Source of the DNA: CAYLLT01 sp964591605
GTDB lineage: Bacteria > Planctomycetota > Phycisphaerae > UBA1845 > PWPN01
Length of the DNA stretch: 14,355 nt
Reading direction: 5' to 3'
Assembly (NCBI GenBank): GCA_964591605.1
Contig: CAZQEN010000192.1
Span: 1-14,355 of the forward strand
Shown here: positions 1 through 8,260 of the stretch, one piece after another
How positions within the stretch are numbered: the stretch's first letter is position 1
Layout of the letters: the number at the start of each line of letters is the position of its first letter
Notes under the pieces: model-generated
The model's input: the letters and a program-made list of their open reading frames with translations, nothing else
Told to the model about the DNA's origin: nothing
The model's database searches: none
Program-made: the position numbers and the translations under genes

Positions 1-1
1 G

Positions 2-3000
2 CCGGTGCCCCCGGGCGCCGTCGCCCCCGGACCCCCGCCCGGCGCCGAGACCCCGCCGATCACCATGGACACGGCTACCGGAAAGGTGGAAATTAACCCG
101 AAGAAGTTCTTCTGGCTCCGCGCCCAGGACCGCCCCTACATCCTCGTCTGGAACAACACCCCCCTCGAGAAGGCCTGCCACGACCTGGAGGAGATGAGCG
201 GCCTGTCCATGCTGAACCTCACGAATATTGACCAGGGCTCCAAGCAGAAGCCCATCACCTTCCAGAGCAATCAGCTCCTGACCTTCGACGAGATGCTCAG
301 CCAGGTCAACGACATCCTCTTCAAGATGAACTACTGGGTCGTGCTGCAGAAGAACTACCTGGTCATCGACCAGCTCACCGAGTGGTACCGCAACATCCCG
401 CCCGAGCGGATGTACACCAGCCTCGACGCCTACCGCAAGGCCGCCCTGCCCGCCTGGGAAGTTGCGTCGGTCATGTACGAACCCAAACAGCTCCCCGCCG
501 AAGTCCTCGCGAACCGCGCCGTCGACGTCGTCCCGATCAACGGAGCGAGGGCGACTCTCGTGCCCGGAACCGGCATCATCGAGCTCAAGGGCTTCGTGCG
601 CTGGATCGACGTGCAGCTCGACGCCATGGAGATGATGGAGAAGGACCCGCGGTTCAAGGGCGACGGACGCACGATTGCGACCTACTCGCTCAAGTACGCC
701 AATGCCGGCGAGGCGGCCCGCCTGCTTCAGGCGATCATGCCCAACCCGAGCCAGATCGGCGTCACCAGCCCCACCCCCGCTCCGCGCCCGCCCCGCCCCG
801 GCGTGCCCGGCCAGCCGCAGGCGCCTGACAGCCCCGGCTCGACCAGCGCGGATACCATCGACATTCAGGAGGATCAGCGGATCAACGCCCTGGTCGTCCG
901 TGCGAGCGCGGCGAACCACGAACTTGTCAAGGAGTACCTGGAAAAGTACATCGATGTGCCGCTGAGCCCGATTTCCAAGGCCAAAATCATCCCGCTCAAG
1001 TTCGCCGACCCCGCCGAGATCGTTGAGACGATCCGCCCGCTGCTGGGTGAACGGCAGGTGGTGCAGGTCCAGACCCCCGCGCCGCGTCCGGGAACCCCGG
1101 CGCCGCCTCCCGGCACGCCGCAGCAGCCGGTCGTGACCACGACCAGCACGAGCACCGCCATCATGATGCCTGTGCCCGCGACCAAGAGCATTTTCGTCAA
1201 GGCCAACCCCGACGAAATGAAGTTCATCGAAGAGTACGTCGCGATGCTCGATGTCGAGAGCATCGAAACGCGGGTGCAGTACATTGAGCTCAAGTACGGC
1301 CAGGCCACCAGTATCGCGAACATGCTCAACACGTCGTTCGGCCAGCGCCCCAACCGCCGCCTGAGCCCCGGCGAGCAGACCTTCCACGCGACGGCCGATA
1401 CGCAGAATGAACGCGGCATCGTGATCTCCGGAGATCCCAAGGATCTGAACGAGGCGAAGGAGCTGATCGCCAAGCTCGACGTCGATCCCGAAGCGGGCGC
1501 CGTCAGCCACCTCGTGCTGGTGGAGCACGCGTCTCCCTCGCTTCTGGCCGACGTGCTCAACGGCCGATACGCCAGCGGCGGCGGCCGCGGCCGCTACAGC
1601 GGCGGCGGAGGTCTGCCCCGCTTCATCGGCGATGACATGTCCCGGACGCTCTTTGTGGTCTGCCTGAAGGAATCCTGGCCGCAGATCGAGCGCGACATCA
1701 AGGAAATCGACGAACGCAGCGAGCCTGCGGGCACGGCCAAGTCGTACGCGCTCAAGCACTCCAACTCTTCGACGGTGGCCAGCATCCTGAGCCAGTCTTT
1801 CGGCTCGCGGGGCGGCTACCGGGGGTCGCAGTCGCCGTCCACCCCGACTTTTTATGCAGATCCGCAGTCCAACAAGGTGCTGGTCACCGCCACTGACGAA
1901 GTCCACGAGAAGATCAGCAAGCTCATCGAAGACCTCGATCAGCCGGGCCCGACCGAAGGCGGCGAGCTGCATGCCATCGAGCTGACCACCGCCGATGCCA
2001 CGTACGTGGCGAGCAAGATCGAGGATCTCTTCCAGTCGCAGCAGAGGGGATACTCGTCGGGTGTGAAAGTACCGGTCACCGTCGTGGCCGAGCCGGTGAG
2101 CAACCGTGTGCTCGTGAAAGCCTCTCCCGAAGACTTCAAGCAGGCCGAGGAGCTCGCCCGGAGCATCGACCAGCAGTTCATGGCCAAACAGGTCATCCGC
2201 CGGACGTTCGTCCTGCGCTACGTGCAGAGCTTCAAGGTGGTGCAGGCCCTGCAGTCGCTGTTCCCCGAGGCGATCTCATCGCGCGGTTACGGCCAGCAGG
2301 AGGCCCCGACCGCCATCAAGGTCGTCGACACCGGCGACGCGATCGCCGTCTCGGCCCCCAAGGAAAAGATGGCCGAGATTGAACGCGTCATCGGCGAGAT
2401 CGACAGCAGCCCGACCAAAGACAACGAGATCAAAACGTATCGTCTCAAGACCGCGGATGCGGAGGGCACCTACGGCGTCGCCCAGATGCTCGACGACCTG
2501 TTCAACCCGCGCGGCAGCTCCGGTGTGGGCCGCTCCCAGATCCGGTTCCTCGGCGACCGCGGCAGCGACCTGCTCTTTGTCTCGGCGCCCCCCGACCGCA
2601 TGAAGGAAGTCGATACCCGCGTGCGTGAACTCCTCGAATCGCGCGAGGCCCACGACATGACCTTTGCCATCCGGTATTTCGACGTTCAGCGCGGCACGCC
2701 CGAGGACGTGGTGGGCCTGATCACGCCCCTGGTCATGGCCAAGTTCGAGGAGATGCAGAGCGCGGGCGGCCGCCGCTCCGGCGTGCCCGAGCCGCAGCTC
2801 ACCGCCCAGCGCCTCAGCCGCCGCATCACCGTGGCCGCCCCCGAGACGCTGATGCCCCTCGTCGAGCAGCTCATTCACGAGTTCGATCAGCCCGGTCTGG
2901 CGTCCACCGTGCGCATGGTGCGGCTCAAGACCGCCAAAGCCGAGGAACTCGCCGGGATCATCGAAGACGCCGTCGAACGGCAGGGGTCGCGCCGGCGCTC

Positions 3001-6000
3001 GGGAAGCTCTCGCTGGGGCGGCAGCTCCAGCTCGGATTACTCCTCGAGCTACCGGCCGAGTTACAGCTCCCGCAGCTCGTCGGCCATCGAGGAAGACCTC
3101 GACGTCGGCGCTGTGGAGGCCACCAATTCGCTGATCATCCGCGGGCCTGAGGATCTCGTGGCCGAGGCCGAGAAGCTCGCCCTCGAAATCGACAAGGAGG
3201 CCCTGCCCGACAACCGCATCCTCAAGATCTATGACCTGCCGGAAGGGCTCCAGGCCTATGAAATGGTCAGCTTCATCGAGGAGATGATGGGCGGCGGCAG
3301 CGACAGTGGCAGCTTCTTCGAAGACGAGTCAAGCTCCCGCTCCCGTTCGCGCCGCGGCAGCAGCGGCGCTGACGAGTCCGTCATCGTCAAGCCCGAAACC
3401 GGCAACCGCCTCCTGGTCTCCGCGCCGATCGGCAAGATCGCCATCGTTGAGCAGTTGATCCAGACCAGGAAGGACCTGGTGCTGGCTCATCAGGCGGAGC
3501 CGGTTCAGGCCGGCGGCACCAAGGGTACGCCGATCGGATCCGGCTCCCGCGGCGAGATCACCATGGCCTACGATGTCGAGGGTCCCGTCGAGCCCATTGC
3601 CAAGAACCTCCAGACCATTCTGGACACGCTCATCGGCTTCTGGGATTCGCCCTATGTCAAGCCCTTCCCGATTGCCCGGCAGATCATCGTGACGGGCAAA
3701 CCGCAGCACATCAAAGTCACGGAGGAATGGCTTGAGAAGCTTCAGAAGAACCCGCCCGCCGAGCCGCTGGGGCTCATCGTCAAGCGCGTGCCGCCCGGCA
3801 CGGCTTCGCGCATCGTCGGCATGGTGGTGGGCAACCCGCCCATGGCCGTGCCGGTCAACGCAGAGCCGATTCAGACGGGCGCTGAGCAGGGCCGCGACCC
3901 GATGTCGATGATCAAGGAAGTGCGTCACGACGATCCGATCAGCACGCAGCCCGCCGCGCCGTTTGTGCCGCCGACCTGCGGGCTTTCGTCCCTGCGCCGG
4001 GCGATCGCCTCGGTCGCGATTGCCGCCGCGGCAACCCAGCCCGCAACAGCTACACAACCCGCCGCGGCTGCCCCGGCGACGCAGCCGGCCGCAGCCAGTC
4101 AACCCGCCGCGGTCGCTCAGCCGGCCGCCACCGCTCACCCGGCTGCGACCACGCAACCCGCTGTCGCTGTGCAGACTCCGCCGCCCGCGCCCGCGGCTCC
4201 AGCCCCTGCCCCGGCGCCATCGGCGGCCGCCGCCCCCGTCGGCACGCCCGCGATGCCGCAGACCGCGTCCCCGGCTGCGCCAGCCGCGCGGGCACCGGCC
4301 GCAGCCACGGTGGCCCAACCTGCTCAGGCTCCCGCGCCTCCCGCCGCACCGGCCCAAGGGACGTCGGGACTGGATAATCCGATCGGGACGGCCGCCGCCG
4401 AAGCCTATGCGCGCGGCGACGTTCAGATCCGCTACGACGAGAAGCAGAACGTCATTTACGTCATTGGCCGCAAGTCCCAGCTACAGGAACTGCAGAAGGT
4501 CATCGACGACCTGGTCGATCAGGCCAATGAGTTGACCACGGCCTCCACCGAGGACCAGCCCATCCGCGTCTTTCAGGTCAGGTACATCGACGTCACGCTG
4601 GCCGCCTCGATCCTCGAAGCCATGTTCAACAACAAGATGCCGGGCGCCACGACGCCCGGCGCACCGGGCGCCCGCGGTCAGCAGCCCCCCCAGACCCCGC
4701 AGCAGCAGCAGGCGGCTGGCCGGAGCACCCGGAATACCAGCAGCAGCAACCGCGACAATGACCGCGAAGAAGACAACGACCGCTCCTCCTCGCGCCGCCG
4801 GCGCGACCGCGACGAAGATGAGGAAGACAAGGAGTCCTCCGCTGAAGACAAGCGGAAAATCACCGGCGGAGACCGCATCCGCGTCATGCCGGACACCCGC
4901 AACCAGACGCTCATCATCCGCGCGGAAAAGGACGATTTCCCCCTCATCATCGAACTGCTCCTCAAGATTGACCGTCCGACCGACCGGCCGCCCCAGGATT
5001 TCCGGGTGTTTGCGATCAAGAAGCTCAACGCCTTCGACGTCGAGCAGGTCCTCAAGAGCGTGCTCAAGATCGAAGATACCTCCCGCTTCGGCATGTACGG
5101 CGGGATGGGCCGCCTCGGTCGCAGTGGTCTGGGCACCGGCCTGCCCGGCACTGGCCTGGGCACCTTCGCCGCTCAGACGGCGCTCATGGAGCAGCTCCAG
5201 CAGCAGGTGATTGATCTCCAGGCCAGCGCGCTGGAAAGCGCCGTCGGCGTGGATGGCGAGGAGGGCAAATACAAGCTCAACCCGGCCAAAGAAATCACCA
5301 TCACGTCCGACGAGACCACCAACACCGTGATCGTGCTGGCGCCGCAGGAGGGCATGAAGCTTGTCGAACGTCTGATCAAAACGCTCGAAGAGCAGGAGAC
5401 GCCCGTCCAGATCGTGCCCATTCCGATCAAGAACGCCGAGGCCGAGAAGGTGGCGACCCAGCTCGAGCGGGTGTTCACCGGCGCGGGCGGCCGCTCCGGA
5501 GCCCGCGGTACCCGTCGCGGCGACACGGGCGGCTCGCCCTTCGGCGGCCTGGGGGGGGGGCTGGGTGGAACCGGCGGCTCGCGCATCGGCCAGGACCTCC
5601 GCGTATCCGCCGATGCACGCACGAACACCATCGTGGTGAGGGCGCTGGCCTCCGACATCCCCGAGGTCAAGCGGATCGTCGAGCTGCTCGACGTGCCCAT
5701 GGTCGAGCAGGTCCAGACCTACCCGATCGAGCACGGCAGCGCGACCGAGATCGCGGCGACGCTGAGCAAGATCTTCGTCACCGACGCCACCTCGATCGGC
5801 CCGCAGTCCACGCGCATCACGGCCGACGCCGACACCAACACGCTCCTGGTCTGGGCGCCGCAGGCCCAGCAGATGATCATCAAGGCCAAGATCGACGAGC
5901 TGGTGGCCCGCTCCGAAGAGAAAGGCAAGCCTCGCGAGATCAAGCTGAGCGTGGCCAATGCGACCAACGTGGCGGCCAAGTTGACCAAGATCTTCGTCCC

Positions 6001-7888
6001 GACCGGCTCTGCCGCGCGCGGTCGCCAGCGCATCAGCATCGAAGGCGACGACAACAGCGGCACACTGTTCGTGACGGCTCCCAAGGAGGTGTTTGAGGAG
6101 ATCTCGACCGTCGCCAAGCGGCTCGACACCATCACCAGCCAGGACGTGCGCGTCTATCCGCTCAAGCACGCGTTTGCGAACGAAGTGTTCACCATGTTCA
6201 CGCAGCTCGTCGCCCAGCAGATGAAGCTCCTGGGCCGAGAGGGCATGGAGAACGTCCCCACCGTCGTGCCCGACTCGCGCACCAACTCGCTGATCATCAG
6301 CGGCACGCCCGGCGTCTTCCTGGTCGTCGACAAGCTCATCCCCGACATCGACAAGCCGCCGACGGACACGTCCACGCCGACGACCGGCATGTTCGGCCTG
6401 ACCAAGGGCAGTGCGGCGTCCATCGCCGCCTCGATCAACGCCCTGTACGCCGGCCGCAAGTTTGAAGGCGGCGTTCAGCCTCCCACGGCGGTGGCCGAGC
6501 CCAGTTCCAATGTTGTCTATGTTTACGGGACGAAGGCGCAGATCGACCTGGTCAAGACCACCGTCATCGACCCGCTCGAGAAATACCAGCCCACGATCGA
6601 CACCGTCGTGCAGGACTACCAGCTCCCGGTTAAGTATGCGGACGTTTCGGTCGTTGCCGACACGCTGAACAAGTACTTCCAGGCGAAAGTCAATGCCCTG
6701 GGGGCCGCAGGCTACGCCCAACTGGCGCCGGCCGACCGGGCAATCACCATCATCCCCGATCCGGCCACGCGGCAGCTCTATGTCACATCGAGCGAGAAGA
6801 ACAAGCAGCTCATCGAGACCCTGCTCAAGACCGCCGATGTGGAGGGCATCAGCGGCGTGGCCCGCGTCAACCGTGTTTTCCCGCTCCAGTACGCCAATCC
6901 GCACTACACCGTGCAGGCGATCACCACGACCATCGGCAAGACGGGCACCGTCTCGGAGATCGAGAAGGTGAACGTCGTGGCCGAGCCGCAGACCAACTCC
7001 ATCGTCGTCAGCGCCAGCGCCGACAACATGAAGAAGGTCGAACAGATGCTGCTGGAGCTCGACAAGCCTGGTACCAGCCAGCAGACGACCACCCCGATCG
7101 AGGTCGCGAATGCGGATGCCAATGACGTAGCCTCGTCACTCACAACGATCTACGCCAATAAGGGTCGTACGGCCGCCGGAACGCTTCTGGCGACGTTCAC
7201 CGTCCCGCCGGGCAGCAACCGGATCCTTGTCACGTGCGGTGCGACCGAGTTGCCGACCATCAAGACGCTGGTGGCGCAGATGGATGTGCCCGGGGCCAAG
7301 CCATCCCCGCAGATCGTGAAGGTGAACAAGGCCTCGGCTTCCCAACTCGCCCAGACCCTGAACCGGATGTTCTCCGACCCGACGGGGCGGTCACCCAGCA
7401 ACCCCGTTCCGCTCATCATGGCCGACGAGTCCACGAACACACTGGTTGTCAAGGCTACCCCGGTCGATTACAAACTCATCACCGATATGGCTGCCAAGCT
7501 CGACACGGATGTCATGGGCTCCGCCTCGGTTGAGGTCATTCCGGTCAGCCGGAGCGTCAATCTGGCCCAGTTCGCCCAGCAGATCCAGAGCACGCTCAAC
7601 ACCGGCGCGGCGCAGCAGGCCGCCCAGTCCGGACAACGGGCGCCCCAGGTCGCTATCGGCATCGATGAACGCGGGCCGGCGCTCATCGTGGCCGGCTCCC
7701 CCGAGATGTTCCGCACCGTGCGACAACTCGTCTCTGATCTCGAAGGGGCACAGAAGCCGGTGGACATCCGGGAGCAGAAAACCATTGTGATTCCCGCCGG
7801 TTCGGGCATCTCCGGCACGGATCTCAAGAAGATTCTGGACCAGTACGTCAATCAGAGTCGCAAGGTGAACGTGTCGCAGAAGAAGTAG
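2..7888 (+). CDS. Giant secretin-N-domain array protein without a pore domain (5' end outside window)
   Basis: The frame is open from the left edge to TAG at 7886-7888, so the true start lies upstream. GTG at 5 and ATG at 65 lack a Shine-Dalgarno sequence and sit in a Pro/Gly-rich linker. Residues are numbered from the codon at 5. Residues 43-121 resemble the N0/STN domain of secretins and TonB receptors. From residue 136 there are about 26 modules of the secretin N1 type (strand, helix, variable loop, strand with a TNSLIV-like motif, strand, helix ending in LD). They start near 136, 222, 325, 422, 499, 576, 651, 730, 806, 883, 967, 1071, 1184, 1255, 1518, 1663, 1801, 1902, 1976, 2048, 2125, 2201, 2287, 2361, 2436 and 2508. 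A first-half module (2586-2627) ends the protein. Module 14 is split by a linker of about 190 residues. No barrel signature is present. In known secretins such domains form stacked periplasmic rings; here I infer a periplasmic tube or scaffold working with the secretin encoded next. Module boundaries are by eye, plus or minus a few residues. Confidence 0.9.
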   Translation, partial: PVPPGAVAPGPPPGAETPPITMDTATGKVEINPKKFFWLRAQDRPYILVWNNTPLEKACHDLEEMSGLSMLNLTNIDQGSKQKPITFQSNQLLTFDEMLSQVNDILFKMNYWVVLQKNYLVIDQLTEWYRNIPPERMYTSLDAYRKAALPAWEVASVMYEPKQLPAEVLANRAVDVVPINGARATLVPGTGIIELKGFVRWIDVQLDAMEMMEKDPRFKGDGRTIATYSLKYANAGEAARLLQAIMPNPSQIGVTSPTPAPRPPRPGVPGQPQAPDSPGSTSADTIDIQEDQRINALVVRASAANHELVKEYLEKYIDVPLSPISKAKIIPLKFADPAEIVETIRPLLGERQVVQVQTPAPRPGTPAPPPGTPQQPVVTTTSTSTAIMMPVPATKSIFVKANPDEMKFIEEYVAMLDVESIETRVQYIELKYGQATSIANMLNTSFGQRPNRRLSPGEQTFHATADTQNERGIVISGDPKDLNEAKELIAKLDVDPEAGAVSHLVLVEHASPSLLADVLNGRYASGGGRGRYSGGGGLPRFIGDDMSRTLFVVCLKESWPQIERDIKEIDERSEPAGTAKSYALKHSNSSTVASILSQSFGSRGGYRGSQSPSTPTFYADPQSNKVLVTATDEVHEKISKLIEDLDQPGPTEGGELHAIELTTADATYVASKIEDLFQSQQRGYSSGVKVPVTVVAEPVSNRVLVKASPEDFKQAEELARSIDQQFMAKQVIRRTFVLRYVQSFKVVQALQSLFPEAISSRGYGQQEAPTAIKVVDTGDAIAVSAPKEKMAEIERVIGEIDSSPTKDNEIKTYRLKTADAEGTYGVAQMLDDLFNPRGSSGVGRSQIRFLGDRGSDLLFVSAPPDRMKEVDTRVRELLESREAHDMTFAIRYFDVQRGTPEDVVGLITPLVMAKFEEMQSAGGRRSGVPEPQLTAQRLSRRITVAAPETLMPLVEQLIHEFDQPGLASTVRMVRLKTAKAEELAGIIEDAVERQGSRRRSGSSRWGGSSSSDYSSSYRPSYSSRSSSAIEEDLDVGAVEATNSLIIRGPEDLVAEAEKLALEIDKEALPDNRILKIYDLPEGLQAYEMVSFIEEMMGGGSDSGSFFEDESSSRSRSRRGSSGADESVIVKPETGNRLLVSAPIGKIAIVEQLIQTRKDLVLAHQAEPVQAGGTKGTPIGSGSRGEITMAYDVEGPVEPIAKNLQTILDTLIGFWDSPYVKPFPIARQIIVTGKPQHIKVTEEWLEKLQKNPPAEPLGLIVKRVPPGTASRIVGMVVGNPPMAVPVNAEPIQTGAEQGRDPMSMIKEVRHDDPISTQPAAPFVPPTCGLSSLRRAIASVAIAAAATQPATATQPAAAAPATQPAAASQPAAVAQPAATAHPAATTQPAVAVQTPPPAPAAPAPAPAPSAAAAPVGTPAMPQTASPAAPAARAPAAATVAQPAQAPAPPAAPAQGTSGLDNPIGTAAAEAYARGDVQIRYDEKQNVIYVIGRKSQLQELQKVIDDLVDQANELTTASTEDQPIRVFQVRYIDVTLAASILEAMFNNKMPGATTPGAPGARGQQPPQTPQQQQAAGRSTRNTSSSNRDNDREEDNDRSSSRRRRDRDEDEEDKESSAEDKRKITGGDRIRVMPDTRNQTLIIRAEKDDFPLIIELLLKIDRPTDRPPQDFRVFAIKKLNAFDVEQVLKSVLKIEDTSRFGMYGGMGRLGRSGLGTGLPGTGLGTFAAQTALMEQLQQQVIDLQASALESAVGVDGEEGKYKLNPAKEITITSDETTNTVIVLAPQEGMKLVERLIKTLEEQETPVQIVPIPIKNAEAEKVATQLERVFTGAGGRSGARGTRRGDTGGSPFGGLGGGLGGTGGSRIGQDLRVSADARTNTIVVRALASDIPEVKRIVELLDVPMVEQVQTYPIEHGSATEIAATLSKIFVTDATSIGPQSTRITADADTNTLLVWAPQAQQMIIKAKIDELVARSEEKGKPREIKLSVANATNVAAKLTKIFVPTGSAARGRQRISIEGDDNSGTLFVTAPKEVFEEISTVAKRLDTITSQDVRVYPLKHAFANEVFTMFTQLVAQQMKLLGREGMENVPTVVPDSRTNSLIISGTPGVFLVVDKLIPDIDKPPTDTSTPTTGMFGLTKGSAASIAASINALYAGRKFEGGVQPPTAVAEPSSNVVYVYGTKAQIDLVKTTVIDPLEKYQPTIDTVVQDYQLPVKYADVSVVADTLNKYFQAKVNALGAAGYAQLAPADRAITIIPDPATRQLYVTSSEKNKQLIETLLKTADVEGISGVARVNRVFPLQYANPHYTVQAITTTIGKTGTVSEIEKVNVVAEPQTNSIVVSASADNMKKVEQMLLELDKPGTSQQTTTPIEVANADANDVASSLTTIYANKGRTAAGTLLATFTVPPGSNRILVTCGATELPTIKTLVAQMDVPGAKPSPQIVKVNKASASQLAQTLNRMFSDPTGRSPSNPVPLIMADESTNTLVVKATPVDYKLITDMAAKLDTDVMGSASVEVIPVSRSVNLAQFAQQIQSTLNTGAAQQAAQSGQRAPQVAIGIDERGPALIVAGSPEMFRTVRQLVSDLEGAQKPVDIREQKTIVIPAGSGISGTDLKKILDQYVNQSRKVNVSQKK
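131..367 (+). other. N0/STN-like domain at the start of the array protein
   Basis: Residues 43-121 (numbered from the codon at 5) follow the secretin N0 pattern: a strand leading into TPLEKACHDLEEMSGLSML (a helix and strand, as in 'pLeeaLeeLaeqtGlnvv'), then PITFQSNQLLTFDEMLSQV and a closing strand YLVI. N0 domains of type II secretion and pilus secretins face the inner membrane and contact the assembly platform. Its presence here, and absence from the downstream barrel-bearing protein, is the main reason to read the two genes as one divided secretin. The assignment is by pattern, not by a profile search. Confidence 0.6.
2984..3379 (+). other. Ser/Arg/Gly-rich loops in modules 11 and 12
   Basis: Two neighbouring N-domains carry low-complexity insertions between their first helix and second strand. 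Residues 994-1027 are mostly Ser, Arg, Tyr and Gly (SSSSDYSSSYRPSYSSRSSS). Residues 1096-1125 mix Gly/Ser with acidic and Arg residues (DESSSRSRSRRGSSG). Ordinary module sequence (967-993, 1028-1095) flanks them. They are probably disordered loops projecting from the ring wall; whether inward or outward cannot be told. Confidence 0.6.
3962..4420 (+). other. Internal signal-peptide-like segment plus TQPA linker interrupting module 14
   Basis: Residues 1320-1472 of the array protein. The sequence SSLRRAIASVAIAAAATQPA (1328-1347) has the arginine pair, short hydrophobic core and small residues of a signal peptide. A Pro/Ala-rich stretch with repeated TQPA, SQPA, AQPA and AHPA units follows. It sits between the first half of an N-domain (from residue 1255, strand LIVKRV then a helix) and the second half (from residue 1473, VQIRYDEKQNVIYVIG then a helix). 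The next gene starts with the same arrangement of signal peptide, TQPA linker and second-half domain. The core is short and weakly hydrophobic, so real membrane insertion or cleavage is uncertain. Confidence 0.6.
4637..4870 (+). other. Long Gln/Pro and charged (polyampholyte) loop in module 15
   Basis: Residues 1545-1622 form the longest loop outside the module-14 linker. A Pro/Gly/Gln part with a short CAG run at the DNA level leads into residues 1583-1618, which are almost entirely Arg, Asp, Glu, Lys and Ser (for example SSSRRRRDRDEDEEDKESS). Module core sequence resumes at RIRVMPDTRNQTLIIRA. The segment should be disordered and highly hydrated. It lies at the same loop position used for insertions in other modules. 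Confidence 0.7.
5100..5245 (+). other. Gly-rich loop followed by a helical segment in module 16
   Basis: The module-16 loop begins with a Gly/Leu/Met-rich stretch (GMYGGMGRLGRSGLG) and continues into residues 1722-1747 (TALMEQLQQQVIDLQASALE). Hydrophobic residues there are spaced roughly every three to four positions, as expected of an amphipathic or coiled-coil helix. No other loop in the two proteins shows an obvious helix like this. It could be an oligomerisation or partner-docking element. Confidence 0.45.
5551..5560 (+). repeat. Ten-base guanine homopolymer in coding sequence
   Basis: An uninterrupted run of ten G lies inside a Gly-rich loop of module 17 (encoding GGLGGGLGG). The frame is open through the run as given, and the module core resumes downstream. 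Poly-G runs of this length are prone to slippage during replication and sequencing; a change of one base would shift the frame about two thirds of the way through the gene. Confidence 0.9.
7760..7885 (+). other. C-terminal first-half N-domain of the array protein
   Basis: Residues 2586-2627 contain one strand (KTIVIPAG) and one helix (GTDLKKILDQYVNQ), then a short basic end. This is the first half of the module repeated throughout the protein; the TNSLIV-like strand pair and second helix are absent. The missing half is what the next protein carries right after its linker. Confidence 0.6.
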
Positions 7889-7915
7889 TCCGGCGGAAGG
7901 CGGAATGATTCGTGT

Positions 7916-7935
7916 CCACGGCCTGCGGGCCGCGG
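7916..7935 (+). terminator. GC-rich hairpin after the first gene (weak terminator candidate)
   Basis: CCACGGCC pairs with GGCCGCGG around a TGCG loop, giving seven base pairs and one A-C mismatch, 28 bases after the stop codon. No T-run follows, so it is at best a weak intrinsic terminator; it may be a stability or attenuation hairpin, or chance in GC-rich DNA. Confidence 0.25.
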
Positions 7936-8123
7936 GCGCGGTGTGTGAGATGTGTACCAGTTGGTTCGAGTCGCAGGGAAGCGATTCGGCGTCAGCATCG
8001 AGGTGAACGGTATTCATTGGGCGCAAGGGCGCTGATCACCCGATCATGACGTAGGGGACCGCGGCGTGCGGGGCACACGAATTCGCCCCGTCCGCTCCGG
8101 TGGCCAGGTGTGACCCACTCCAG

Positions 8124-8245
8124 TGCGGACGGTGCTGCAGGCACCGGTCCGGCAGGTTGCATCTTGGGAAGTTGCTTCCCTGTTGCCGTCAGGTCCGTGG
8201 CTGCGGGCGTGGATGGATCCGGCCCGTCGGCGACTTGCCCGGCGG
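8124..8245 (+). promoter_or_regulatory. Possible structured 5' leader with three hairpins upstream of the secretin gene
   Basis: Three stem-loops follow one another. 8124-8154 has twelve pairs with two single-G bulges and a TGCAG loop. 8166-8180 is a perfect six-pair stem, GGGAAG-TTG-CTTCCC. 8224-8245 has seven pairs (one G-T), CCGTCGG with CCGGCGG, around an eight-base loop. The last ends nine bases before the AAGGAG ribosome binding site. I could not match this to a known riboswitch consensus. It may control expression of the very long secretin, or be chance folding in GC-rich DNA. Confidence 0.3.
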
Positions 8246-8254
8246 CGGTATGCC

Positions 8255-8260
8255 AAGGAG
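8255..8260 (+). promoter_or_regulatory. Shine-Dalgarno sequence fixing the secretin start
   Basis: AAGGAG lies seven bases before ATG 8268. It sets that ATG as the start over the in-frame ATG at 8250, which precedes it, and GTG at 8100. The protein then begins directly with a hydrophobic signal peptide. Confidence 0.85.

Noticed and set aside
3329..4357. Minus-strand frame of 342 codons, very Gly/Arg-rich
   Set aside because: It mirrors the Pro/Ala/TQPA linker coding sequence and has no independent support.
4698..4712. Short CAG run as a possible unstable microsatellite
   Set aside because: Only about four to five units, consistent with a Gln-rich loop; too short to argue for instability.
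4481..6904. Minus-strand frame of 807 codons opposite the array gene
   Set aside because: Same reason: a compositional shadow of the + strand modules, with a repetitive Asp/Gly/Leu/Arg-rich translation and no recognisable domain.
7905..8006. Small + strand frame of 33 codons (ATG 7905) with a GGAAGG sequence four bases upstream and a CEMC motif
   Set aside because: It overlaps the GC-rich hairpin, its Shine-Dalgarno spacing is short, and it has no recognisable features beyond two cysteines. Too little to call a gene.
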